In this document: positions 31,050-38,738 of the stretch, piece after piece
Numbering within the stretch: position 1 is the stretch's first letter
Layout of the letters: every line of letters starts with the position of its first letter
From: JALZKA01 sp963753385
Lineage (GTDB): Bacteria > Actinomycetota > Thermoleophilia > Solirubrobacterales > 70-9
DNA: 64,000 nt
Direction: 5' to 3'
NCBI GenBank assembly: GCA_963753385.1
Contig: CAVWCC010000008.1
Span: 372,001-436,000 of the forward strand
Made by a program: the position numbers and the translations under genes
Notes under the pieces: model-generated
The model's database searches: none
Told to the model about the DNA's origin: nothing
Seen by the model: the letters and a program-made list of their open reading frames with translations, nothing else

Positions 31050-32780
31050 TCAGGATACGGGCGGGTGGCCGCTCTCGACGGGCTCCGGTTCCGGCGGCGC
31101 GGCCGGCTCGAGCGGCGGGGGCGGCACGTATGCGGCCTCGCGCTCGCGGATCGCCTCACGGATGTCGCGCATCGGCTCCGGGCTGCGGACGTCTGGGACG
31201 GCGTCGAAGTTGTGCGGTGGCGGCGGCGACAGCGCGAACCACTCGAGGGTCGAGCCGTGCCACGGATCGTGTCCCACCTGGCGGCCGCCACCGTACGAGG
31301 CTGCCAGGTTCCCGAGCTCGACCAGCACCCCGATCACCAGGAAGAACGCGCCGACCGAGCCGATCAGGTTGAGCGTCGAAACGCCGGTGTCCTCGTAGTA
31401 CCGGAAGACGTCAACCGGCTGGCCCTCGAGCCCTGCGAAGAACATCGCGAAGGCGAAGACGATCGCACCGCCGAGGATCAGCGCCGACGCCGCCTTGGCC
31501 GGACCCTCCGCCACCGACCGGCCGGTGATCTTCGGCAGCCAGTAATGGAGCGCAGCGAACGCCGCGAGGGTGAAGCCGGCCACCACCATGATCGTGTCCT
31601 GCTCGGAGGCCGTGGTGTTCTCGAACTGGAGGCCCACGGGGATCACCGACGTGCCCAGCTGCCCGGCGAGGCCGAAGACGAGGAGGACAGCGGATCCCAG
31701 CGCCAGCGCGAGCGGCGCCCGCAGCGAGACCGCCCCCGACCACATCGTCGCGATCCAGTTGAAGTAGAGGAGCCCGATCGGGACCAGCAGGCCGACGGCC
31801 GCGGCCATCGCCATGAACGCGAAGCCGTCCGGGATCGGCGCGGCGTACATGTTCTGCATCCAGGCGAGGACGCCGAGGACGCCGATCGCGACGATCGATC
31901 CGGCCGCAGCGCGATGGCTGAACAGAGGCTTCCGGGAGAGCGTCGGCACGATCTCCGAGATCACCGCGACGGCGCCGATCACCAGGATCGTGTGGCAGCC
32001 GGTGAAGAAGATCCAGCTCAGATGCGAGAAGAGGAGCGGCTCGCCGCCCTCGCCCGCATCGAAGAAGACGCCGTCGAAGTGGCGGTCCACCGTGAGCATC
32101 ACCAGCGCGGCGAGCATCACCGGTCCGACGACCAGGAGCACGCCGGAGATCGTCGCGGCCGCCCATGTGAGGATCGGCGCGCGGCGCCAGGCCATGCCCG
32201 GCGCGCGCATGTTCGCCAGCGTGGCGAGCATGCTGATCGCAAAGCAGACGAACCCGAGCGCTGCCAGCCCGACGCCGCCCACCCAGGCGTCGACTCCGTG
32301 CGAGGGCGAGAAGACCTCGTCCGACAGGGGCGGGAGCGGCGAGAGCGCGGTTTCGGGCACCGCGTAAAGGAAGCTCGCGTAGAACATGAACGCGCCGGCC
32401 GCATATAGCCAGTAGCCGAGCTGGTTGAGCCGCGGGAGCGCGACGCCGCGGGCGCCGATCTGAAGCGGGACGATGTAGCCGATCAGCCCGATCAGGAAGG
32501 GCACCGCGAACAGGACGATCGTCGTGACGCTGGTCGCCGACAGGATCCGGTTGAAGATCTCGGGCTTCATGATCGTCGAGTCGGGGACGATCAGCTGTAG
32601 GCGGGTCAGCGCGAACAGGACCGCACCGACGGCGAGGAAACTCAGCGCGGTGCCCATCCAGAGCTTGGCGACGACCTTGTGGTCGGCGCTCGTCGCGGCC
32701 TCGATCCAGCCGGGCCGGCGGGCAGGGACGCCACGGGTGACGACCTCGGGACGGCGCTCGGCGATCGTGGGCGGGCTCAT
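31050..32780 (-). CDS. Haem-copper oxidase subunit I homologue lacking all metal ligands
   Basis: The 576-residue, twelve-helix protein is clearly related to subunit I: SADHKVVAKLWMGTALSFL, GYIVPLQIGARGVALPRLN, NMRAPGMAWRRAPILTW and HYWLPKITGR align with ctaD in this window. But every ligand is replaced. Haem a His of FSTHAAF becomes Thr83 (LSATSVT). The CuB His and cross-linked Tyr of SHPAVY become Thr260 and Thr264 (FTGCHT). The CuB His pair of WAHHMF becomes Gln309-Asn310 (WMQNMY). The haem a3/a His pair of VAHIHF becomes Gly402 and Thr404 (VAGFTL). It cannot be a haem-copper oxidase as such. The frame is intact, so it is under selection or recent. It overlaps the subunit II homologue by 4 bp. 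Confidence 0.9.
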   Translation of the reverse strand: MSPPTIAERRPEVVTRGVPARRPGWIEAATSADHKVVAKLWMGTALSFLAVGAVLFALTRLQLIVPDSTIMKPEIFNRILSATSVTTIVLFAVPFLIGLIGYIVPLQIGARGVALPRLNQLGYWLYAAGAFMFYASFLYAVPETALSPLPPLSDEVFSPSHGVDAWVGGVGLAALGFVCFAISMLATLANMRAPGMAWRRAPILTWAAATISGVLLVVGPVMLAALVMLTVDRHFDGVFFDAGEGGEPLLFSHLSWIFFTGCHTILVIGAVAVISEIVPTLSRKPLFSHRAAAGSIVAIGVLGVLAWMQNMYAAPIPDGFAFMAMAAAVGLLVPIGLLYFNWIATMWSGAVSLRAPLALALGSAVLLVFGLAGQLGTSVIPVGLQFENTTASEQDTIMVVAGFTLAAFAALHYWLPKITGRSVAEGPAKAASALILGGAIVFAFAMFFAGLEGQPVDVFRYYEDTGVSTLNLIGSVGAFFLVIGVLVELGNLAASYGGGRQVGHDPWHGSTLEWFALSPPPPHNFDAVPDVRSPEPMRDIREAIREREAAYVPPPPLEPAAPPEPEPVESGHPPVS

Positions 32781-33589
32781 TCGGCCGCCACCGCCTCGCT
32801 CGCCTCGATCGCGACCTGCTCCTGGGCGGTCGCGAGATCCTCGGTGAGGTCAGCCAGGTACTGCTCGTACTCGTCGAGGGAGACCACCCGCACCCAGGCC
32901 CGCATCGCCGGGTAGGCGGTGCCGGAGAACTCCGTGGACTGGCCCGCGTACACGCCCTCCTCCTCGGCCCGGAACGAAGTCTCGACGACCTCGCCGGGCA
33001 CCGCCTCCACCTGGCCGCCCAGCGCGGGGATGAACCAGCGGTGGAGGACGTCCGTCGAGTCGATCGACAGGTTGATCGTGGTGTCCACAGGGACGACCAG
33101 CTCGTTGTAGGAGAAGACGGTGCTGATCGTCTCGCTCTCGGAGTCCGGGTACTCGAAGCGCCATAACCACTGCTGGCCGATCGCGGTGATGTCAAGTGAC
33201 TCGGCCGACTCGTCGGCCTCGGCCTCGCGTGCGTCGCCGGTCATGACGACGCCGAAGACGAAGATTGCGAGCGCGACCGCACCCAGCCCGGCGCCGACGC
33301 GGCCGATGACGCCGCGCCCGGCGGTCAGCCGCCGCGGTTCGGCCTGATCGTCGCCGGTCGCCCGGAACCTGCGCACCGCGACGAGCAGCCCGGCGATCAG
33401 CCCGACGCCGATCACCAGGGTGATGATCAGCATCACCCAGTAGCTGGTCCGGATCGCGTCAGCGTTGGGGGAGTTGGCCGATTCGGGCGCGATGGCCGCG
33501 CCGGCGGGCGCGGCGAAGACCGCAAGGGCAAGCGCCACGACCGCGAGGGCGCGGCCGAGCATGGGCAGACGAGACGTCGGGGGCCTCAC
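32777..33589 (-). CDS. Cytochrome c oxidase subunit II homologue with a degraded CuA site
   Basis: The 270-residue protein keeps the subunit II plan: signal peptide (ALAVVALALAVFAAPAGA), two helices (YWVMLIITLVIGVGLIAGLL; GLGAVALAIFVFGVVM) and a cupredoxin domain (QQWLWRFEYPDSES, DVLHRWFIPALGGQVEAVPG). The CuA loop reads GQSTEFSGTAYPAM where active enzymes have GQCxExCGxxHxxM. Both bridging Cys are Ser (218, 222) and the His is Tyr (226); His183, Glu220 and Met229 remain. The loss matches that in the partner subunit I. I chose GTG 33589 because TAGAAT sits 9 nt before it; ATG 33562 is an alternative. First gene of the leftward operon. Confidence 0.9.
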   Translation of the reverse strand: MRPPTSRLPMLGRALAVVALALAVFAAPAGAAIAPESANSPNADAIRTSYWVMLIITLVIGVGLIAGLLVAVRRFRATGDDQAEPRRLTAGRGVIGRVGAGLGAVALAIFVFGVVMTGDAREAEADESAESLDITAIGQQWLWRFEYPDSESETISTVFSYNELVVPVDTTINLSIDSTDVLHRWFIPALGGQVEAVPGEVVETSFRAEEEGVYAGQSTEFSGTAYPAMRAWVRVVSLDEYEQYLADLTEDLATAQEQVAIEASEAVAAE

Positions 33590-33598
33590 GGCGGCGCC

Positions 33599-33604
33599 AT
33601 TCTA
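33599..33604 (-). promoter_or_regulatory. -10 box for the degenerate oxidase operon
   Basis: TAGAAT on the minus strand, 9 nt before GTG 33589. It is the same hexamer that precedes ctaC, so the two oxidase operons may be co-regulated. Confidence 0.5.
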
Positions 33605-33665
33605 ATCGCAGGGCGCGGCGCCGCGACGATCGCCGGGGGCCCGAGTTCGGCCCGCGCAGCCTTCC

Positions 33666-33671
33666 TATACT
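33666..33671 (+). promoter_or_regulatory. -10 box for the PAP2 gene
   Basis: TATACT, 9 nt before GTG 33681; divergent from the oxidase operon promoter about 60 bp away. Confidence 0.5.
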
Positions 33672-33680
33672 CGCGCGGCC

Positions 33681-34652
33681 GTGCGCCGGTTCCGCCGATC
33701 ATCCCGCCCCGCGCCGGCACTGCGCACCGCGGTCCGCGCTGGAGCGGCCGCCGCGGTCGTCGCGTCCATCCTCCTGCCACCCCTGCGCAAGCGTCTCGGC
33801 CTCCGGCCCGCGGCAACGGTCGCGATCGCGGCGGCAGGCCCGCCGGCCCTCGCCGTCCTGAGCCCGCGGACACGGACGCGCGACGTGGCGCTCTATGCCC
33901 TTCAGATGTGGGGCTTCACCATGGCCCACGAGGTCCCGTACGACGACCCCGAGGCGCTCCGGCGCCGGCTTCGGATCCGCTACCCGATTCGGATCGACCG
34001 GGCGATCGGGGGCGGCGAGCTGCCAAACGCCCGCCTGCAACGCGCGTTCGCCGATCCCGCCCAGCCCAACGCCCTCGACCGGTTCCTCTCGATGGTCCAC
34101 TGGGCCTGGTTCTTCGTCCCGCACGTGACCCTCGTCTACGTCCTGCTTCGCGACGACCACCTCCAGCCGGCGGAGCGCCGGTTCCCGAGGGCGGCGCGGC
34201 AGATGGCGGCCACATACGACCTGGGGTGCGTCGGGTACTTCGCGGTGCCGACGGCGCCCCCGTGGTGGGCGGTGGAGAACGGCTATGCGGACGAGCGGGT
34301 CGGACGGCTGATGGTGGACGTGGGCGAGCGGGTCTGGGGGGATGCCTGGCCGCGCCTCTACGAGTCGCTCGGAGGCAATCCGTGGGCGGCGATGCCGTCG
34401 CTTCACTTCGGCAGCTCCGTGATGGCCGCGCTGCTCCTGCGGGAGACCGGCCCGGTGGCGGGCGGCCTCGGCTGGGCGTACGCGCTGAGCCTCGGCTTCG
34501 CGCTCGTCTACCTCGGCGAGCACTACGTCACGGACCTCGCCGCGGGCGCGGCGCTGGTCGCGTTGGTTCGCAGCGGCGAGCCCGTGGCCGACCCGCTGGT
34601 GTCGCGCGCGAGCGCCCTGATCCAGCGCCTCGAGCGCGTCGCCAACGGCTGA
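33681..34652 (+). CDS. PAP2 superfamily membrane protein (AUR1-like)
   Basis: A 323-residue membrane protein with the PAP2 phosphatase/transferase core: the central motif MPSLHFGSSVMA (with the catalytic-type His) and the third motif YLGEHYVTDLAAG (His nucleophile and Asp). The first PAP2 motif (KxxxxxRP) is not obvious, as in inositol-phosphoceramide synthase (AUR1)-like members, which transfer a phosphoalcohol head group. A phospholipid head-group or lipid-phosphate role is therefore likely. GTG start, supported by a leaderless-type promoter. Confidence 0.8.
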   Translation: MRRFRRSSRPAPALRTAVRAGAAAAVVASILLPPLRKRLGLRPAATVAIAAAGPPALAVLSPRTRTRDVALYALQMWGFTMAHEVPYDDPEALRRRLRIRYPIRIDRAIGGGELPNARLQRAFADPAQPNALDRFLSMVHWAWFFVPHVTLVYVLLRDDHLQPAERRFPRAARQMAATYDLGCVGYFAVPTAPPWWAVENGYADERVGRLMVDVGERVWGDAWPRLYESLGGNPWAAMPSLHFGSSVMAALLLRETGPVAGGLGWAYALSLGFALVYLGEHYVTDLAAGAALVALVRSGEPVADPLVSRASALIQRLERVANG

Positions 34653-34693
34653 TTCAACCTCGGCATCTAGCCCGCCTGCCAGTATCAGGACCC

Positions 34694-35854
34694 ATGTCCG
34701 GTCCGGACGCAGACGGTCCGCTGCTCGAAGAGGAGGATGAGGGCCAGGAGACCGAGCCGTCCTTTTTCGAGGACCCGGTTCGGATCGCGCAAACCGTCGT
34801 CGCGGTCCTCATCGTCGTCGCCGCGATCTACTTCCTGTTCCCGAAGCTCGTCGGCATCGAGGACGGCATCCGGGAACTGGGCGACGGCGACCCGGTCTGG
34901 ATCACGATCGCGCTCGCCTTCAGCCTGCTGATGTTCGCCTCGTACGTCGGCCTCTTCAAGGGCGTGATCGGCGAGCAGCTCAACCTGCGCTGGGGGGAGA
35001 GCTACCAGATCACGATGGCCGGGCTGGCGGCGACGCGGCTGTTCTCGGCCGGCGGCGCCGGCGGCATCGTCCTGACCTACTGGGCGCTGCGCAAGGCGGC
35101 GATGCCCCGGCGCCAGTCGGCGGCCCGGATGGTGGCGTTCCTCGTCCTCCTCTACGCGGTCTACATGTTCACGCTGCTGATCGACGGGATCTTGCTCGAG
35201 GTCGGCGTGTTCGAGGGCCCCGACCCGGCGGGCCTGACGATCGTGCCGGCGGCGATCGCGGGCGGGGTGATCATCCTGTTCCTGCTGATCGCGCTGATCC
35301 CCGGCGACTTCCAGCGCCGCCTGGCCGAGTCCTCGCCCGACACCAGGCTGGGCCGGATCGGCGTGCGGCTCGCCACCGTGCCGGAGACGATGGCGACCGG
35401 CACGAGGCTGGCGATCGCCATCGTCCGCAGCCCGTCGCGGGGCGGCATGGCGGTGGCCGGCGCGATCGGCTTCTGGGCGGCGAACATCGCGATCCTGTGG
35501 GCAAGCTTCAAGGCATTCGACGTAAACGTCGGCGGCGCCGTGATCGTGCAGGGTTTCTTCGTCGGCATGACCGCCAACCTGTTCCCGTTCGCGCCCGGCG
35601 GCGTTGGCGCCGTCGACGCTGGGATGATCGGCACATTCGTGCTCTTCGGCCTGCCCAGCGGAGCGGTGTTCGCAGCGGTGCTCTGCTACCGCGTGATCGC
35701 GTTCTGGCTGCCCCTGCCGCCGGGCATCGTCGCGTTCTTCCAGCTGCGCAAGACCGTCCAGCGCTGGGAGGACGAGCGCGCGGGCTTACCCGTCAGCTCG
35801 GAGCTCAGTGAAACGCTTCCGGGGGCATCCATTACTTCAGAAAGTAAAGTATGA
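34694..35854 (+). CDS. Flippase-like UPF0104/LPG synthase transmembrane-domain protein
   Basis: A 386-residue protein with an acidic N-terminus and about eight membrane helices (TVVAVLIVVAAIYFLF; ITIALAFSLLMFASYVGLF; GGVIILFLLIALIPGDF). Conserved parts match the transmembrane half of lysylphosphatidylglycerol synthases (AATRLFSAGGAGGIVLTYWA; NLFPFAPGGVGAVDAGMIG), without a synthetase domain. Such proteins are thought to move lipids or lipid-linked sugars across the membrane. It follows the PAP2 gene on the same strand, 41 bp later; the pair suggests a lipid-modification step. The last codons overlap the trxB promoter region. Confidence 0.85.
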   Translation: MSGPDADGPLLEEEDEGQETEPSFFEDPVRIAQTVVAVLIVVAAIYFLFPKLVGIEDGIRELGDGDPVWITIALAFSLLMFASYVGLFKGVIGEQLNLRWGESYQITMAGLAATRLFSAGGAGGIVLTYWALRKAAMPRRQSAARMVAFLVLLYAVYMFTLLIDGILLEVGVFEGPDPAGLTIVPAAIAGGVIILFLLIALIPGDFQRRLAESSPDTRLGRIGVRLATVPETMATGTRLAIAIVRSPSRGGMAVAGAIGFWAANIAILWASFKAFDVNVGGAVIVQGFFVGMTANLFPFAPGGVGAVDAGMIGTFVLFGLPSGAVFAAVLCYRVIAFWLPLPPGIVAFFQLRKTVQRWEDERAGLPVSSELSETLPGASITSESKV

Positions 35855-35855
35855 T
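35832..35855 (+). promoter_or_regulatory. AT-rich palindrome and -10 box for trxB
   Basis: TTACTT (35832-35837) and AAGTAA (35842-35847) form a perfect 6-bp inverted repeat around CAGA. A TATGAT -10 box follows at 35850-35855. The palindrome would lie between the -35 and -10 positions, a classical operator site. It overlaps the last codons of the upstream gene and is much more AT-rich than its surroundings. Confidence 0.5.
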
Positions 35856-35872
35856 TCCGTTTGGAGATCCAC

Positions 35873-36895
35873 ATGCCTGAGAAGACCGAGAACCTGATCA
35901 TCATCGGCGGCGGGCCGGCCGGCTATACGGCCGCGCTCTACGCGTCGCGCGCCAACCTGGAGCCGCTCCTGATCGAGGGCTTTGCGTGGGGCGGGCAGCT
36001 TCAGAACACGACCGACGTCGAGAACTACCCCGGCTACCCCGACGGGATCATGGGGCCCGAGATGATGAACGAGTTCCGGGCCCAGGCCGAGCGCTTCGGG
36101 ACTCAGTTCATCACCGACGACGTCACCCGTGTCGAGCTTGCCGACGGCGGCCTGCAGCGGGTCTTCCTGGGCGATGACGAGCACGTCGCCAAGACGGTCA
36201 TCCTCGCGATGGGCGCCGAGCCGCGCCGGCTCGGGATCCCCGGCGAGCTCGAGCTCGGCGGCCGCGGCGTCTCGACCTGCGGCGTGTGCGACGGCGCCTT
36301 CTTCAAGGACCAGGACGTGGCCGTGATCGGCGGCGGCGACTCCGCGATGGAGGACTCGATGTTCATCGCGAAGTACGCGTCGAAGCTGACCAGCGTCCAC
36401 CGCCGCGACGAATACCGGGCGTCGAAGATCATGCAGGAGCGGGCCCGCTCGAAGGACAACATCGAGTTCAAGACCCCTTACGTGCCCGAGGAGTTCGTCG
36501 CCGGCGACGACGGCAAGCTCCGCGCCGTTCGCCTGCGCCAGGCCGATACCGGCGACACCGAGGATCTCGAGGTGGGTGGCGCGTTCGTGGCGATTGGGCA
36601 CATTCCGCGTTCCGAGCTGGTCACCGACCAGGTCGGGGTCGACGAGAACGGCTACGTGCTCACCGATGGCAGGTCGACGAAGACGAACCTCGCCGGCGTG
36701 TTTGCGATCGGCGACCTCGTCGACCACACGTACCGCCAGGCCGTGACCGCTGCGGGCACCGGGTGCATGGGCGCGCTCGACGCCGAGTGGTACCTGCGCG
36801 ACACGCCGCCCTCGCCCGAGGCGCACTGGTACGGCATGGCGGGCGAGGAAGAGGCGGGCGGCCTCGCCGAGGCGACCGCAGCGTCGTCCAAGTAG
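35873..36895 (+). CDS. trxB: Thioredoxin reductase-like flavoprotein
   Basis: A 340-residue FAD/NADPH disulfide reductase: FAD-binding IIIGGGPAGYTAALYASRA, redox-active STCGVCDGAFF, NADPH-binding VAVIGGGDSAMEDSMF and GVFAIGDLVDHTYRQAVTAAG. The redox pair is CGVC rather than the common CATC, which may alter the redox potential. The C-terminus is about 25 residues longer than usual and acidic. The ATG at 35873 has a GGAGAT Shine-Dalgarno sequence 5 nt upstream, so I preferred it to an in-frame start at 35861. It should keep thioredoxin reduced in the cytosol. Confidence 0.94.
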   Translation: MPEKTENLIIIGGGPAGYTAALYASRANLEPLLIEGFAWGGQLQNTTDVENYPGYPDGIMGPEMMNEFRAQAERFGTQFITDDVTRVELADGGLQRVFLGDDEHVAKTVILAMGAEPRRLGIPGELELGGRGVSTCGVCDGAFFKDQDVAVIGGGDSAMEDSMFIAKYASKLTSVHRRDEYRASKIMQERARSKDNIEFKTPYVPEEFVAGDDGKLRAVRLRQADTGDTEDLEVGGAFVAIGHIPRSELVTDQVGVDENGYVLTDGRSTKTNLAGVFAIGDLVDHTYRQAVTAAGTGCMGALDAEWYLRDTPPSPEAHWYGMAGEEEAGGLAEATAASSK

Positions 36896-37747
36896 CTAGT
36901 TCGACTTGCAGTCGTGGCTGACCCGGCGCACGATTGACTTGCCGGGACGCAGCCAGACGCGGATGTCGCGGGCGTTGTTCGTCTCGTCCGACTCATTGAG
37001 CACGCCGTTCGGCGTGCCTTGGTCGGCGGGGTCGGTCTCGAGGACGAGGCAGTAGGAGCCCTTCCTGAGATCGGTGATCAGGATCCCCTGACCCGGGAGT
37101 GAGGCGCCGTAGGTGTCCTCCCAGCCGATCGAGAGCCCGTCCGTGCTGGTCTCCGAGCATGTGGGGAACTTCGCGCCCTCGTCCTGCGGGTACCAGCTCT
37201 CCTCGGGCGAGCCGGGGAGGTCCGGGTAGGGCTGGCCCGTGTCGATCACGCAGAACGAGATCTTTCGCGAGCCGCCGACTACTTTGCCCGTCTTCTCGCT
37301 GAGCAGCCGGTAGCGGGCGAAGTTGTCGAAGTGCCAGTGATGGTGCTGGGGGTGGTACCGGGAGCAGCCTGCCGGAAGGTCGGCTCCGTCGAGGTCCTCG
37401 CCACGGTCGAAGTAGCCCGGCGAGCCCGGATCGGTCGAATCCTCGTAGACGTGCTGGACCGTGAACCGGCCGTCCCCACTGTCGCAAGGAAGGCCGTTGC
37501 CGGTGATCTCGAGCGGGCCCGCGCCCATGTTGGCCACGGTGTTCGAGACGCGGAGCCGGGTCTCGTTGGCGCCTTTGGCGAGGTAGAGCTCGTATGGCCG
37601 CTGCACGACCAGATCGGGCTCGAGCGCCTGGCCCGGGCTGCCGGAGCGGGCGGAGTCGGCGACAACGACGAGGCCGGCGGCCAGCGTCGATGCCGCAGCG
37701 ACCACGAGCGCCGCCAGGCGAATCCTCCCGGGAATCCCTGCGTCCAT
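36896..37747 (-). CDS. Secreted lysyl-oxidase-like protein
   Basis: A 283-residue protein with a signal peptide (RLAALVVAAASTLAAGLVVV) and a domain resembling bacterial lysyl oxidases. Copper-type ligands appear in YHPQHHHWHFDNFARYRLL, which matches the His-rich motif of that family, and several Cys could form disulfides. Segments QRPYELYLAKGANETRLRVS and GWEDTYGASLPGQ are typical of actinobacterial members. The enzyme would oxidise amines outside the cell, although no activity is known for most bacterial homologues. ATG 37747 is preceded by TAGCCT at 10 nt. It ends immediately next to trxB, in the opposite direction. Confidence 0.82.
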   Translation of the reverse strand: MDAGIPGRIRLAALVVAAASTLAAGLVVVADSARSGSPGQALEPDLVVQRPYELYLAKGANETRLRVSNTVANMGAGPLEITGNGLPCDSGDGRFTVQHVYEDSTDPGSPGYFDRGEDLDGADLPAGCSRYHPQHHHWHFDNFARYRLLSEKTGKVVGGSRKISFCVIDTGQPYPDLPGSPEESWYPQDEGAKFPTCSETSTDGLSIGWEDTYGASLPGQGILITDLRKGSYCLVLETDPADQGTPNGVLNESDETNNARDIRVWLRPGKSIVRRVSHDCKSN

Positions 37748-37757
37748 GCCCAAGCGC

Positions 37758-37784
37758 AGGCTACAGGACGGCCATCACTACCCT
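37758..37784. promoter_or_regulatory. Divergent -10 boxes, lysyl-oxidase-like gene and EamA gene
   Basis: Minus strand: TAGCCT at 37758-37763, 10 nt before ATG 37747. Plus strand: TACCCT at 37779-37784, 6 nt before ATG 37791. Confidence 0.45.
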
Positions 37785-37790
37785 CGATCA

Positions 37791-38738
37791 ATGGACCGGC
37801 GATCGTGGACGATGCTCATCTGCCTCGCCGCGATCTGGGGCGCGAGCTACATGTTCATCAAGATCGGCGTGCGCGACCTCTCGCCGGCGATGGTCGCTTG
37901 GGGGCGGATCGTGCTCGCCGCCATCGTCCTCGTGCCGGTCGCCGCCTACCGAAACCAGCTGCGGATCCCCGGCGGCCATGTCTGGATGCTCGTCCTCCTC
38001 GGCGCCGTCCAGGTTGCCGGGCCGTTCCTCCTGATCGCCGAGGGCGAGGAGGAGATCTCCTCGGGCCTCGCCGGGATCCTCGTCGCCTCCACTCCGCTCT
38101 TCACGGCGCTGCTCGCGATCCGCATCGACCACGAGGAGCGCTCGCAGGGCGCCCGGATGTGGGGCATCGTCGCCGGCCTCGTCGGGGTGGGTCTCCTGCT
38201 CGGCGTCGACCTCAGCGGCACCTCGGCCGAGGCGCTCGGCGGTGCGGCGATCCTGCTTGCCAGCCTGGGCTACGCGGTCGGTGCGTTCATCGCCAAACAT
38301 GGGCTCGCCGGAGCGCCGCCGACGGGCATCGCGGCGTGGGTGATGGTCGCCTCGACCGTCCTGCTCGCGCCCGCGGCGCTGCTGACCGCACCCTCCGAGG
38401 CGCCCGGAGCGGGCCCGGTCGCCGCGGTCGTTGCCCTCGGCGTGATCGGGACCGGAATCGCCTTCGCGATCTTCTACGGCCTGATGGCCCGGGTCGGCCC
38501 GGCGCGGACGTTCGTCGTCACCTATCTGGCCCCTGCGTTCGCGATCGTGTACGGCGCCCTGCTCCTCGACGAGTCGATCACGGCCTCGACCCTTGTGGGT
38601 CTGGCATTGATCGTCGGCGGGTCGTACCTGGCGGCGGAGGGCCGGCTGCCCGGGGGCAAGGCCGAGGCCTCCGAGGTCGCCTCTCAGCCTCCGCCCGAGC
38701 CCGCGGTCGCCGCGAGCAGCAGCGGCGCGACGCGGTAG
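37791..38738 (+). CDS. EamA/DMT-family transporter
   Basis: A 315-residue membrane protein with ten helices in two EamA repeats: the first opens TMLICLAAIWGASYMFIKIG, the second GAAILLASLGYAVGAFIAKH and ends TLVGLALIVGGSYLAAEG. Such proteins export metabolites or amino acids; the substrate is unknown. Its tail (GKAEASEVASQPPPEP) overlaps the convergent 3-hydroxyacyl-CoA dehydrogenase gene by 55 bp, an unusually long tail-to-tail overlap. Confidence 0.9.
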   Translation: MDRRSWTMLICLAAIWGASYMFIKIGVRDLSPAMVAWGRIVLAAIVLVPVAAYRNQLRIPGGHVWMLVLLGAVQVAGPFLLIAEGEEEISSGLAGILVASTPLFTALLAIRIDHEERSQGARMWGIVAGLVGVGLLLGVDLSGTSAEALGGAAILLASLGYAVGAFIAKHGLAGAPPTGIAAWVMVASTVLLAPAALLTAPSEAPGAGPVAAVVALGVIGTGIAFAIFYGLMARVGPARTFVVTYLAPAFAIVYGALLLDESITASTLVGLALIVGGSYLAAEGRLPGGKAEASEVASQPPPEPAVAASSSGATR

